Shown: positions 45,348 through 55,013, numbered from the stretch's first letter. The stretch: DNA of 64,000 nucleotides from Qipengyuania vulgaris (GCF_009827325.1 NZ_WTYC01000012.1:1-64000), one strand, 5' to 3'. The notes: generated by a model from the sequence alone, not told the origin. Numbers and translations: made by a program.

Positions 45348-45868
45348 CTACTATCCTTCTTGGAAGTCTGGACATCAATTTAGCCCGAGTTGACGCTTTC
45401 AGCAACGACTTGGCCAAAAAACTTACAGCTACACCGATGATCTCCGAGCCACTTGCGGGCAGTCGCGGGCGAGTAAACGCGTTCGCCGATGATCTTCGAG
45501 CCCTTTTGAACTGCTTGATCCAACCATCGGACTCGCAAAACCGAGCTGTGGACGAAAACCGATGATCTCAGAGCCAGGCCGATGAACTCAGTGCAGAAAT
45601 GCAATGATCTCGGTGCCTAAGAACCGATGATCTCAGAGCGCATACCTACTTATAGAGAATCTCCTCCTTCGAATCCGATTCGCAATCGGTTAAATTTTGA
45701 GTTTGAAAGTTTGATATTGGCATGTTTTGCTCAACGGACCCGACATCATCGGTGATTTTGCAGGTTTTCGGCCACAAATCGTCCGTAAATCGCCAAAGGG
45801 CTTGATTTAGCCCCCCAACCCTGTTGTTGATCCAGCCACCGAGGCCCGCCGAATCGGGGGAGGGGACT
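45348..45868. other. oriV: Plasmid origin region between parA and repA
   Basis: The region is without a convincing gene. It contains six iteron-like direct repeats (45434-45640), then an AT-rich segment (about 45650-45790) suited to strand opening, and inverted half-iterons: CATCATCGGT near 45741-45750 and GAGATCATCGG near 45291-45301 inside the start of parA. The iterons would bind RepA. The inverted half-sites resemble the operators that Rep proteins use to repress their own promoters. This marks the replication origin. Confidence 0.75.
45434..45640 (+). repeat. Six iterons, consensus CCGATGATCTC(A/C)GAGCC
   Basis: Copies start at 45434, 45486, 45559, 45579, 45601 and 45624, each 17 bp with the core GATGATCT (the fourth has GATGAACT). 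The last four are 20-23 bp apart, about two helical turns, and the first two are more widely spaced. The arrangement lies upstream of a replication initiator gene, the classical iteron pattern. This is not a CRISPR, because units are short, degenerate and have no equal-length unique spacers. Confidence 0.85.
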
Positions 45869-47167
45869 ATGACGCAGGATGACAAGAAACCGGTTGGCCA
45901 CCAATACGCTCTGGCAATGCTGGCTGGCGGCGAGAAACAGGTCCGTACACTTGCCGAGCATGCTGGCTCGCAACTGACGCTCGACGCATTCCTGAGAGTT
46001 CAGGACGAAAACCCGGTGCCGGCGTTTCTGCATTCGGCGTTATGCGCCATGTCGCTCCCAACAAAGCGCCCCAAGGACGAGTTCGAACCGATCATTCGCG
46101 AGGACGGTCGCTATGCGCTGGCAATCAATCCCCGGCCGGTGCTGCAGGAGATCGATGGCAAGCGAGTGATGAAGAGTCTGGGTGTTCCTTTCGGATCCTA
46201 TCCCCGCGTGGCGCTAATCTACATGCTCTCGCAAGCGGTTCAGCAACGGTCGCGCGATGTTTATCTCGGCCGCAATTTCACTGATTGGATGCGGCGTCTC
46301 GGATATCAGACGATTTCATACGGGCCACGCGGTACTGCCAATCTGATGAAGCAGCAGGTCGATCGGTTGCTTGCCTGTGAATGGCAGATCAGATGGGACG
46401 GCGCCGATACGGACCAGAACGCCTTTGCCGTCAGGGATGTAAAGATTTCCAGCGAATATGCCGGCTCGCTGGACAAGGACGGTGCCTTCGCTCGCGAAAT
46501 CAGAATGTCGGAGGTCTTCTATCAGCATCTCGTTGAACATGCGGTTCCACTCAATGAAGTGGCGATCCGAGAACTGAAGGGAGCGCCGACCGCGCTCGAT
46601 CTCTACACCTATCTTGCCTACCGGCTCCCCCGTGTTACCGCCGAGCGCGGCCAGGCACTCTCGTGGGACCAGTTGGCCAAGCATTTGGGCAACGCCGCGG
46701 ACAGCAAACGATTTCGCCAGACCGTCCGTGAAACAATGCAACTTGTTACATCAGTCTATCCGAACGCCAATGTCGATGTTTCGGGGAGGAAGGTCGTCCT
46801 TTATCCTTCACCAGCGCCGCTCGAGAAGAAGCTCGTTGGAGCCCATCTACGGCTCGTTGGAATCGAACCGCGCAGCAAGCGGAAAGCCCTGTCCAAAAGG
46901 ACAGGCGAAGCAGAGGGCAGGGCGAAGACGTTGCCGGAAGTCGAAACCTTGGCGTTTCCGTCAGGGTCGCTTCAGTATGGAAAGCGCGAAGAAGCTTTTT
47001 TGCGGATTGGCCGCGAAAAGGGTGCTCCCTGGGATGTCGATCTGATGGCGAGCCAATTCCGCAGTGGCTGCCCGGACTTCGAACGCCCTCGAACCGAGAA
47101 AGAATGGCTTCGCATCTGGGAAAGTTTCGTCATCTCCTATGCCAAGCGGAGAGCCGCGCACCAATAG
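45869..47167 (+). CDS. repA: Plasmid replication initiator RepA
   Basis: A RepA-type replication initiator (RepA_C-like family) of about 432 residues. Recognisable segments are KRPKDEFEPIIREDGRYALAI and GVPFGSYPRVALIYMLSQAV (winged-helix region), then RNFTDWMRRLG and ALDLYTYLAYRLPR. The ATG at 45869 is preceded by GGGGGAGGGG, a strong purine-rich site; an upstream in-frame ATG at 45824 is less likely. It sits directly downstream of the iterons and is divergent from parA, the usual layout for low-copy alphaproteobacterial plasmids. It would bind the iterons, load the replisome and limit copy number. Confidence 0.9.
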   Translation: MTQDDKKPVGHQYALAMLAGGEKQVRTLAEHAGSQLTLDAFLRVQDENPVPAFLHSALCAMSLPTKRPKDEFEPIIREDGRYALAINPRPVLQEIDGKRVMKSLGVPFGSYPRVALIYMLSQAVQQRSRDVYLGRNFTDWMRRLGYQTISYGPRGTANLMKQQVDRLLACEWQIRWDGADTDQNAFAVRDVKISSEYAGSLDKDGAFAREIRMSEVFYQHLVEHAVPLNEVAIRELKGAPTALDLYTYLAYRLPRVTAERGQALSWDQLAKHLGNAADSKRFRQTVRETMQLVTSVYPNANVDVSGRKVVLYPSPAPLEKKLVGAHLRLVGIEPRSKRKALSKRTGEAEGRAKTLPEVETLAFPSGSLQYGKREEAFLRIGREKGAPWDVDLMASQFRSGCPDFERPRTEKEWLRIWESFVISYAKRRAAHQ

Positions 47168-47660
47168 GAGCGGTGCACTTACGCCCATACGGACGATCGC
47201 GCAGAGGCACCAACCTTCTCGTGTGGTGTCCCGCCACCGTTGCCATATAGTCCTACGATACGCGCATCGTCGGCTTCTTGGTTTCACGGGGACACCGAGA
47301 ACACAATGAATCTTGCCACATTCCCGGCGAAACGGGCTTTCCGCTACTATTGAGCAGAGGCAATTCCTGGGAAGGCTTGATTGCCCTCCGGTCGATCCGC
47401 TTGTGCGTTAACTCCAAAAACCAGAACCACGAAATTCGGGATAAAGCACTGACGAACCTCTCGACCTTGGCCTCTTGTGTTGGCTGAGAAAGGAACATTG
47501 ACCCTGGAATCAGAAAAAGATTTTTCACAACCACACCTTTGGCGTGATTTGAATATCGCCAGACCCCCTGAGACCGGCAAGCATGGTGCAAGTATCAACA
47601 CTCGTCTCGGTTTCATTCTTAAAAGTGGAGGAAGAGGTTCGGGGTAAAGGAGGAGCAACT
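47168..47660. other. Intergenic region after repA
   Basis: About 490 bp with no firmly supported gene. A 56-codon frame from GTG at 47477 to TAA at 47645 (FSQPHLWRDLNIARP in its middle) looks moderately protein-like but has no family I know. The region probably contains the repA transcript end and the promoter for the downstream backbone operon. Confidence 0.35.
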
Positions 47661-48500
47661 ATGCTGACCTGTCTGAGCCCAACTCAGGAAACAATCGACA
47701 CGGTAGCAGGACTTCGCGGCAAGTGGCATGGCAGCTACGCCATGTGCCGATGTCCAGCACACCGCGACAGCACGCCGTCCCTCTCGATCAGGCAGGGCCA
47801 GCACGGAATACTGGTACACTGCTTTGCCGGATGCCAAAATGAAGACGTACTGCGAGCAATCTCGCGAACGCGGCCCGTATTCAATTCGCCAGCACCCAAA
47901 TTTCAGCCAAGTCCATCGTCAGCGAATGCGCGGCGAATATGGGACCAGGGCCGGGAGATCTGCGAAACGCTCGCTGAGGCATACCTGAAATCGCGCAATC
48001 TTCCGTTGGATCTCCGCGATATCCGTTACCACCATAAATGTCCGTTCGGACGCAAACCCAATGCCGTCTTCAGACCCGCGCTTCTCGTTGCGGTGAGGGA
48101 TCGCCTGGAGATCATGGCAATCCAGCGTATCGCGCTCGGATCGAAAGGGCTGTGCCACAAAGGCAAATACATGCTTGGGCGGCCGGGGATGGGCGCCTGG
48201 TCACCGTCGTTCAAAGGCGACACGCTCGGCCTTGCGGAGAGCATGGAAGATGCAGTCGCCTACACCAGGATCAAAGGAATTCCGTGCTGGAGTACGCTCG
48301 GAGCCGAACGCCTGGCTCTTGTCCGAATACCGGACGGCGTAAAGACGGTCGTGATCGCCGAGGACAACAACAGGGCAGGGCGGCTTGGCGCACTGGCGGC
48401 GATTGAGGCGTACGCGACTAAAGACCGGACGGTTCTCCGCGATCCTCCGCCACGAAAGGCGGGCGACTGGGCCGAGGTGAACGAGAACACTGGAGGATAG
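47661..48500 (+). CDS. Toprim domain / DNA primase-like protein
   Basis: A 279-residue plasmid primase-like protein with a CHC2-type zinc finger (CRCPAHRDSTPSLSI, HCFAGCQNEDVLRAI) followed by the toprim fold (LGLAESMEDAVAYTRIKGIPCWSTLG, then VVIAEDNNRAGR, the acidic EDxN motif). The Glu of the first motif and the acidic pair of the second are present, so nucleotidyl transfer is possible. I chose the ATG at 47661 because AAAGGAGGAG stands 5-6 nt upstream; the frame opens earlier at 47583. Such genes accompany sphingomonad plasmid replicons and probably prime lagging strands during conjugation or replication. Confidence 0.85.
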   Translation: MLTCLSPTQETIDTVAGLRGKWHGSYAMCRCPAHRDSTPSLSIRQGQHGILVHCFAGCQNEDVLRAISRTRPVFNSPAPKFQPSPSSANARRIWDQGREICETLAEAYLKSRNLPLDLRDIRYHHKCPFGRKPNAVFRPALLVAVRDRLEIMAIQRIALGSKGLCHKGKYMLGRPGMGAWSPSFKGDTLGLAESMEDAVAYTRIKGIPCWSTLGAERLALVRIPDGVKTVVIAEDNNRAGRLGALAAIEAYATKDRTVLRDPPPRKAGDWAEVNENTGG

Positions 48501-48511
48501 GACTGCGGTTC

Positions 48512-48530
48512 GAGGGGGAGGGGAGAGGGA
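48512..48530 (+). repeat. G-rich purine leader block 1
   Basis: GAGGGGGAGGGGAGAGGGA, 11 nt after the primase stop and about 33 nt before the GTG at 48564. One of five similar blocks placed 30-45 nt upstream of starts in this operon. Confidence 0.6.
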
Positions 48531-48563
48531 AGCTTGGTTGCGGATCAACATCAGGAGCAGACC

Positions 48564-51500
48564 GTGACCGACCTATTCGAACAATCCGACCACCGCCTCA
48601 AGGGGGCGATCGAGGAAGTCGCCCAGAACATCGCAGGCTCGATCCTTTCGAAGAAGAGCCTCTTTGCGATCATGGAGCAGCTGCACGGCTGCACATCGGC
48701 GAATGGATCCTGGACGCAGCGCGATGCCTACGATTTGCTTGAGGCGGGGCTGGCGCTTCATCTTTCGGCGCGTTCGACACCCTTGCTCGAAGATGTGCCT
48801 GCGCTGTCGGAACTGGTCGACTCGCTGCCCACCCACACCGTTCGAAGCGAAGATCAGATCCGCTTCCAGCAATTCTCGACGCCGGCCGATCTGGCGGCGC
48901 TCGCCGTGATCGCCGCGCAACCCCGCAGCACTGACATCGTCCTGGAACCGAGTGCCGGGCATGGCTCTCTCGTGAGCATGTTGCCGGCTGTCGCGCAGCT
49001 CCACCTCAACGAAATCGATCCTCGTCGCCGTGCGAAGCTGTCGCTTCTTTTCGAAAGAGCCACGATCACCGGCTTCGACGGTGCGATGCTGACGTCCCTT
49101 TCGGCGCACGACCTCCGGCCAACGGTGATCTTGATGAACCCGCCGTTTTCGCGTTCGCAGGGCAGGGGGGTCGACCAATTCGCAGCGGTCCGTCACCTGC
49201 GCGCGGCCTTGGCGAAGTTGCTTCCGGGCGGCCGCGTCGTTGCCATCATGCCTGACTGGTTCACCCCCAGCGCCAAGATGCTGCGGATCTACGAGGAAAC
49301 CTTCGCAAACTGCACGGTGCAGACATCCTGCAGGCTCGCCAAATGCTATCACAAGCAGGGCACGAGCGTGGCGGTCCGGTTGCTGGTCATCGACAAGGTT
49401 CCGGGCAATTCGAAACCGTCCTTGATTGCACGCGACACCGTCTCCGAGCTTGCCGAATGCTTTTTGATCGTGAAGCGGATCGACCCCGCGACAGCGCCGC
49501 CGGCACGACCCACCCGGATCAAGCCGAAGGCGACAAGCCTGTTCAAGTCGATGCGCGCCAAGCCGCGCACCACGCCTAAGATCGAGCGCAAGCTTGCGGC
49601 GCGCGAGATCGTCACGGTGGACTATGCCAAGCTGGAAGCGCCCCGCGCGCTCGGGGCGCAATCGGGCGTCTACGTTCCCTATCGGCCGAGCCGGATCAAC
49701 ATCCAGGGCTCCCGGAAACACCCGACACCCCTCGTCGAGAGCGTCGCCATGGGATCGATCCCGGCGCCGGTGCCCGATTACATACCGCGGCTTCACGATT
49801 GCATTCTGAACGAGGCGCATCTCTCCGAAGCGCAGCTCGAAACGATCATTTACGCCGGCAACGCCTGGACGCAGTTTCTTCCGGGCAAGTTCGTGCCGTC
49901 AGAGGAGGGGGTGGGTCTTTCGCTGTCCGAGAACGGCAAGGCCTATCGGAAGGGCTATTTCTTGGGCGATGGGACCGGAGCGGGGAAGGGGCGCCAAATT
50001 GCAGCCTGCATCCTCGACAACTGGTTGGCGGGCCGCAGGCAAGCGATCTGGATATCCAAGAACGAAAGCCTCCTCGAAGATGCCCGCCGCGACTGGGCCG
50101 CGATCGGCGGGCTCCCCGCCGACATCCAACCGCTCTCCAGCTGGAAGATCGACCAAGAACTTCCCTTCCGCGACGGCATCGTCTTTGTGACCTATCCAAC
50201 GCTGCGCAGCCAACGCCAGGATGCGACACGCCTGAAGCAGCTGCTCGACTGGGCTGACACCGACTTCGACGGCGTCATCGCCTTCGACGAAAGCCACGAG
50301 ATGGGCGGCGTGGCAGGAGGCGAGGGCGCGCGCGGCGCGAAGCCGGGTTCCCTGCAAGGGATCGCCGGTGTCCTGCTCCAGAACCACCTCCCCGATGCCC
50401 GCGTTCTATACGCGTCTGCCACGGGCGCATCCGACGTCAACAACCTCGCCTATGCCGTTCGCCTCGGCCTCTGGGGACCGGGAACCGCATTCTCGAACCG
50501 CGAGGACTTCATCAGCCAGATCCGGTCGGGCGGGATCGCCGCGATGGAACTGGTGTCCCGTGACCTGAAGGCGCTGGGCCTCTATCAGGCGAGGGCACTG
50601 AGCTTTGCCGGTGTCGAATACGAGGTGCTCAAGCACGATCTGACAAACGATCAGATCGGCATCTACGACACCTATGCGGACGCCTGGGCGATCATCCATC
50701 AGAACATGGAGGAGGCACTGGCGCTTACAAACGTCGTCGACGATCTCGACGGCGACACGCTCAACAGCGGCGCAAAGGCCGCGGCCCGCTCTCGCTTCGA
50801 AGGCGCCAAGCAACGCTTCTTCAACCAGGTCCTTCTCTCCATGAAGCTGCCGACCCTGATCGCCGCAATCAATGGCCATATCGACGACGACAAGGCGATC
50901 GTCGTCCAGCTCGTCTCCACGGCCGAGAGCATTCTGGACAGGCGTCTCGACAGTCTATCTCCCGAGGAACGCGCCGAGCTTGATCTGGACCTCAGTCCTC
51001 GCGAGAACGTCATCGACTATCTCGAGCGTGCCTTTCCCACCCAGCAGATGCAGGTCTTCGTCGACGATACCGGTGAAGAGCGTTCGATGCCAATGTTCGA
51101 TGACGAGGGACGACCGGTTCACAATGCGGAAGCAATCGAGAAGAAGCAGCGGCTCATAGAGCACCTCTGCGCGCTTCCCCCGATCAAGCCGGCCCTCGAT
51201 GGCATTATCGAACACTACGGCACCGAGAAGGTCGCCGAAGTCACCGGACGCACCAAGCGGCTCGTAACGCAGGGCGACGGGAGCCAGAAACTCGAAACGA
51301 GGTCGGCGCGTACGAACCAGTCCGAAACTGATCACTTCATGGACGGGCGCAAGAACATTCTGGTGTTCAGCGACGCTGGCGGAACCGGCCGCTCCTACCA
51401 CGCAAGCCTCGACGCAGATAACCGGCGCCAGCGCGTGCATTTTCTCCTCGAGCCGGGCTGGCGGGCCGATCGCGCCATCCAAGGTCTCGGACGCACGCAC

Positions 51501-52778
51501 CGGACGCATCAGGCCGAAACGCCGCTGTTCCGCCCCGTGACCACAAACTGCAAGGGCGAGCTGCGCTTCACCAGTACGATCGCGCGCCGGCTCGACAGCC
51601 TGGGCGCGCTCACGCGCGGCCAGCGCCAGACCGGCGGACAGAACCTGTTCGACCCGGCCGACAACCTCGAAAGCGAATATGCCAAGGCGGCGCTCGTGAC
51701 ATGGTTCGGCCTCCTAGCCGAAGGCAAACTCACCAGCGCCACGCTGGTCGATTTCCAGAAACGCAGTGGTCTTAAGATCGCCTCCGCCGACGGCATCCTG
51801 GAAGAGGATCTTCCGCCCATCCAGCGCTGGCTCAATCGCATCCTCGCCCTACCGATCGCGATGCAGAACGCGATATTCGACGAATTCCTGGCCCTGGTGG
51901 AAGCTCGGATATCCGCCGCGCGCGATGCCGGCACATTGGATGTCGGCATCGAGACCATCCAAGTCGAAAGCGCGAGCGTCGACGAGGATATCATCCTTCG
52001 CACCGACGAGCGCACCGGTGCGACATCGCATCTGCTTCGAATCGATCTGACGACCCGGTATCAGCCGACCACACTAGAAAGGGTGCTGGAGCGACGCGAA
52101 TGGTCGGACGGCTGCATCCTGATGCGCAACACGAAGAGCGACAAGGCGGCGTTGTGCGAGCCCTCACGGCATTTCATGACCGAGAAGGGTGAGCTTATCC
52201 AGCGGGTCATCCTGCACCGACCGCTACGCCGCGAATATCATCAGCTGCGTGACCTCGAAGAATCCGCCTGGGTCGAATGTGCGGAGCTTCGCTTCGCAAA
52301 GCTGTGGCTGGCCGAGGCCGAAGACAGCGCTTCGCGTTTGCACACCGAGACGATCCACCTCGCAACCGGACTGCTGCTGCCGATCTGGTCAAACCTTCCC
52401 CGCGACTATCTCGAGGTCAACCGCATCGTAGACCTCGAAGGCCGCAGCTGGCTCGGCCGCATCGTCTACGACACGGATGTCGCCGACGTGCTGAAGGCGT
52501 TCGGTGTCAATTCGAGCGTGAAGCTCACCGATGAGGCTGTCGTGAAGGCACTGCGGGAGAACCGCAGCATCACCATCGAGCAGCCGTTCGGCGCGGTCCT
52601 GAAGCGCTCGCGCGTGGCAGGGGATCTTCGCATCGAAATCGCCGGAGTCCCCGCCGATCAGATCGAATGGCTAAAGACCATCGGATGCTTCACCGAGATC
52701 ATCGCGTACCGCACCAGAATCTTCGTTCCGGCCGACAATCCCGAACCCGTCGTCAGGGCTCTTCTCGCGCCTCTCTGA
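48564..52778 (+). CDS. Strawberry notch-type helicase with N-terminal methyltransferase-like domain
   Basis: A very large protein (1404 residues from the GTG at 48564, which has AGGAG upstream; a TTG at 48534 also opens the frame). The N-terminal third has a class I methyltransferase signature: VLEPSAGHGSLV as motif I and LMNPPFSRS as the N-P-P-F catalytic motif, so it looks like an N6-adenine enzyme. The rest is a superfamily 2 helicase of the SNO group: GDGTGAGKGRQIA (Walker A), FDESHEMGG (Walker B), then SDAGGTGRSYHAS and QGLGRTHRTHQ (motifs V and VI). Such fusions are widespread on plasmids and phages and are thought to manipulate or protect incoming DNA. The function is not proven. Confidence 0.88.
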   Translation: MTDLFEQSDHRLKGAIEEVAQNIAGSILSKKSLFAIMEQLHGCTSANGSWTQRDAYDLLEAGLALHLSARSTPLLEDVPALSELVDSLPTHTVRSEDQIRFQQFSTPADLAALAVIAAQPRSTDIVLEPSAGHGSLVSMLPAVAQLHLNEIDPRRRAKLSLLFERATITGFDGAMLTSLSAHDLRPTVILMNPPFSRSQGRGVDQFAAVRHLRAALAKLLPGGRVVAIMPDWFTPSAKMLRIYEETFANCTVQTSCRLAKCYHKQGTSVAVRLLVIDKVPGNSKPSLIARDTVSELAECFLIVKRIDPATAPPARPTRIKPKATSLFKSMRAKPRTTPKIERKLAAREIVTVDYAKLEAPRALGAQSGVYVPYRPSRINIQGSRKHPTPLVESVAMGSIPAPVPDYIPRLHDCILNEAHLSEAQLETIIYAGNAWTQFLPGKFVPSEEGVGLSLSENGKAYRKGYFLGDGTGAGKGRQIAACILDNWLAGRRQAIWISKNESLLEDARRDWAAIGGLPADIQPLSSWKIDQELPFRDGIVFVTYPTLRSQRQDATRLKQLLDWADTDFDGVIAFDESHEMGGVAGGEGARGAKPGSLQGIAGVLLQNHLPDARVLYASATGASDVNNLAYAVRLGLWGPGTAFSNREDFISQIRSGGIAAMELVSRDLKALGLYQARALSFAGVEYEVLKHDLTNDQIGIYDTYADAWAIIHQNMEEALALTNVVDDLDGDTLNSGAKAAARSRFEGAKQRFFNQVLLSMKLPTLIAAINGHIDDDKAIVVQLVSTAESILDRRLDSLSPEERAELDLDLSPRENVIDYLERAFPTQQMQVFVDDTGEERSMPMFDDEGRPVHNAEAIEKKQRLIEHLCALPPIKPALDGIIEHYGTEKVAEVTGRTKRLVTQGDGSQKLETRSARTNQSETDHFMDGRKNILVFSDAGGTGRSYHASLDADNRRQRVHFLLEPGWRADRAIQGLGRTHRTHQAETPLFRPVTTNCKGELRFTSTIARRLDSLGALTRGQRQTGGQNLFDPADNLESEYAKAALVTWFGLLAEGKLTSATLVDFQKRSGLKIASADGILEEDLPPIQRWLNRILALPIAMQNAIFDEFLALVEARISAARDAGTLDVGIETIQVESASVDEDIILRTDERTGATSHLLRIDLTTRYQPTTLERVLERREWSDGCILMRNTKSDKAALCEPSRHFMTEKGELIQRVILHRPLRREYHQLRDLEESAWVECAELRFAKLWLAEAEDSASRLHTETIHLATGLLLPIWSNLPRDYLEVNRIVDLEGRSWLGRIVYDTDVADVLKAFGVNSSVKLTDEAVVKALRENRSITIEQPFGAVLKRSRVAGDLRIEIAGVPADQIEWLKTIGCFTEIIAYRTRIFVPADNPEPVVRALLAPL

Positions 52779-52794
52779 TGGCTCATGCCCGGTC

Positions 52795-52818
52795 AAAGGG
52801 GAGGGGGAGGGGGATTGG
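52795..52818 (+). repeat. G-rich purine leader block 2
   Basis: AAAGGGGAGGGGGAGGGGGA with GG after TT; three G runs of 4-5. It lies 16 nt after the helicase stop and about 40 nt before the ParB-like start, followed by ATCAGGAG. Confidence 0.6.
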
Positions 52819-52858
52819 TGTCCGGTGAATCGCCGGTCGACCATCAGGAGATACGATC

Positions 52859-54934
52859 ATGCAACTCATCCCGTTGAGCAAGCTCGATCAGAGCGAAGAC
52901 AATGTCTGCAAGCGGCCCAATTCCGAATTCGAGGAGCGACTGTCCTTCGATATCGAGGCGCGCGGCGTGCTGCAGAACCTCATCGTCGCCAAGGCGAAAA
53001 AGCGCGGCCGCTTCGAGGTGATAGGCGGCGGGAAGCGGATGCGGGCCATGCACCGCATCGTCGAGCGGGGCGCCATGGACGCGGACTTCGAAATACCGTG
53101 CCTCGTCATCGATCGCCGCGAACACAATGCGAGCGAGGTCTCGCTGGCGGAGAACTTCCAGCGACTGCAGATGACGCCTGCTGAGGAATGCCAGGCGTTC
53201 CAGCATTTTATCAAAGAAGACGGCGATACGGCTGCGGTTGCGAAGCGCTTCGGACTGACGCAGCGTTTCGTCGACGGGCGCCTGCGCCTCGCCAACCTTG
53301 CCGGTCCAATCTTCGAAGCACTCGCAGCCAGCGACATCACGCTGGACATCGCCAAGGCCTACGCCGCAACCGACCAGCACGAGGTACAACTGCGCGTATT
53401 CGAACAGATGCGCCACGCATGGAACCCCAGCGCGGACGCCATCCGGCGAATGATCGCGGATGGCTCGCTCCGCGGCAACGATCCGATCGCGCTTCTCGTC
53501 GGTGAAGACACCTATGTCGCGGCCGGTGGCAAGATCGAACGCGACCTTTTCAGCGAAGCGGCCGATGATCGTTGGATCGACGTGGAAATCGCGCATCAGC
53601 TCGCGGGTGCCAAGATGGAGGCGGAGGCTGAACGTGTGGCGGCTGAAACAGGGCTCGCCTGGATCAACCCCGTCGCTGCCACCAATTCGTGGAGCGCCCG
53701 CAGCGAACTCGGCCTCAATCCGGTGCGCCTGCCTCCTGCGCCGCTCTCCGAGGAGGCACGCACTCGCATCGACGAGATCGACGCACGGATGGACGACATC
53801 AACGCGATCTTCGAGGACGAGAGCGCGCAGGAAGAAGACGGCGTGGATCTCGACAAACTCGAGGTCGAATACGACACGCTGTCGAACGAACGCGACGATC
53901 TCAACAATCCGGTCCGTGAGCTGCCCGAGGAATGGCACGGCGAAGCCGGACGCTTCCTCATCCTGACCAACAAAGGCGAAATGGTCCTGGAAAGCGACTA
54001 TTACAGCGAGAAACGGCTGAGCTTCGAGCAGGATGAAGACGGCAACATCACCGCGACCAGCGAAGACATGCCGACCAGCGGGAGCACCGGCAGCTCGGCC
54101 GCTCGCCCGTCGACCCCCGAAGCAGTCGCCCCGGGCGGTGAGAAGCCGATCAGCGCCAAGCTGTTCGACGAGCTCTCCGTCCAGCGCCGAAACATCCTCG
54201 CCGCATCGCTTCTCGGCGATCCTGGACTGGCGCTCGACTATGCCATCTTCGCGCTCTGCGACGATCGCAGCTACGAGAGCAAGGGGACCTCGCTCAAGGC
54301 GGGCAAGCCCCAAGATCCGGCCTACGGTGACATCCCGCAGTCGGCAGCCGAAGGCATCCTCGCACAGGCGGAAGATGCACTCGACAAGGCTTGGCACGAG
54401 CCCAAGGAGGTCGCCCAGCGTTTCCTGGCCTTCCGCGAACTCGACGACGAGACCAAGGCCGCATGGCTGTCTTACGTAGTCGCGGTCTCGCTGGAGGCGA
54501 AGAAGGGCTACAACTCGGAATACCATCCGATTCATGCGGTCCTCGGAAGTATCCTCGACGTCGACGTCGCAGCCATGTGGCGGCCGACTTCGGAGAATCT
54601 CTTTGACCGCATCAACAAGACGTCCTGCCTCGCTGCGCTGATCGACATCGGCGGGTCCGAACTCGCGGCCCGGTACGCCGCCTCCAAGAAGGCCGAACTC
54701 TCCAAGACATGCGAGAAGCTGTTTTCCGGTGATGCGATCGTCGAGGAAGACATCAAGGAACGCGCTCTCGCCTGGCTGCCCGAAGCGATGAAATTCGATT
54801 TCGCTCAGGATCCCGGCGGCGAGGACGATACACCGGTCGAACCCGACGACGACACCGATCTCGCGGACGCAAACGGAGAACCGACCTTCGAGGAACCCGA
54901 AGACGTCGACGAAGAAGCGGCGGTGGACGCCTGA
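52859..54934 (+). CDS. Large ParB/RepB-like nuclease-domain protein
   Basis: A 691-residue protein, more than twice the length of normal ParB. The first ~230 residues are a ParB-like domain: RGVLQNLIVAKAKKRGRFEVIGGGKRM (42-68; box I ending in GGGKR), SEVSLAENFQRLQMTP (box II) and the HTH DTAAVAKRFGLTQRFVDGRL. The remaining ~450 residues are acidic, with a segment (EEDGVDLDKLEVEYDTLSNE) that could be a coiled coil, and a Glu/Asp-rich tail. It has no ParA partner beside it, so it is probably not a partition protein. Large ParB-like proteins of this kind are common on alphaproteobacterial plasmids; nuclease or CTP-switch roles are possible. Confidence 0.85.
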   Translation: MQLIPLSKLDQSEDNVCKRPNSEFEERLSFDIEARGVLQNLIVAKAKKRGRFEVIGGGKRMRAMHRIVERGAMDADFEIPCLVIDRREHNASEVSLAENFQRLQMTPAEECQAFQHFIKEDGDTAAVAKRFGLTQRFVDGRLRLANLAGPIFEALAASDITLDIAKAYAATDQHEVQLRVFEQMRHAWNPSADAIRRMIADGSLRGNDPIALLVGEDTYVAAGGKIERDLFSEAADDRWIDVEIAHQLAGAKMEAEAERVAAETGLAWINPVAATNSWSARSELGLNPVRLPPAPLSEEARTRIDEIDARMDDINAIFEDESAQEEDGVDLDKLEVEYDTLSNERDDLNNPVRELPEEWHGEAGRFLILTNKGEMVLESDYYSEKRLSFEQDEDGNITATSEDMPTSGSTGSSAARPSTPEAVAPGGEKPISAKLFDELSVQRRNILAASLLGDPGLALDYAIFALCDDRSYESKGTSLKAGKPQDPAYGDIPQSAAEGILAQAEDALDKAWHEPKEVAQRFLAFRELDDETKAAWLSYVVAVSLEAKKGYNSEYHPIHAVLGSILDVDVAAMWRPTSENLFDRINKTSCLAALIDIGGSELAARYAASKKAELSKTCEKLFSGDAIVEEDIKERALAWLPEAMKFDFAQDPGGEDDTPVEPDDDTDLADANGEPTFEEPEDVDEEAAVDA

Positions 54935-54960
54935 AGGCGCCGCAACCCTCCTGATGCACT

Positions 54961-54995
54961 GGCCCGGCCGCTCCACCAAGCGACCGGGCCTTTTT
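54961..54995 (+). terminator. Rho-independent terminator
   Basis: A GGCCCGG / CCGGGCC stem extended by CGCT/AGCG inside, separated by a single C-A mismatch and closed by a 6-nt loop, is followed by TTTTT. It stands 26 bp after the ParB-like stop, so transcription of the helicase-ParB unit ends here. The ArdC-like gene begins 19 bp later and must have its own promoter or rely on readthrough. Confidence 0.85.
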
Positions 54996-55013
54996 CATGC
55001 CCGGAGACACATC

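Noticed and set aside
45434-45640. Possible CRISPR array
   Set aside because: The repeats are 17 bp, imperfect and unevenly spaced, with no unique spacers of equal length; they are iterons next to repA.
47477-47647. 56-codon frame between repA and the primase-like gene
   Set aside because: GTG start without a ribosome binding site and no recognisable family; kept only as a comment in the intergenic entry.
48573-49820. 415-codon minus-strand frame opposite the methylase-helicase gene
   Set aside because: It is an antisense shadow with Arg/Gly/Asp-rich low-complexity composition and no motifs; the plus strand has clear methyltransferase motifs here.
52844-54979. 711-codon open frame on the minus strand opposite the large ParB-like gene
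   Set aside because: It mirrors the GC-rich codons of the real gene, has no recognisable domain, and would run through a terminator hairpin near 54961.
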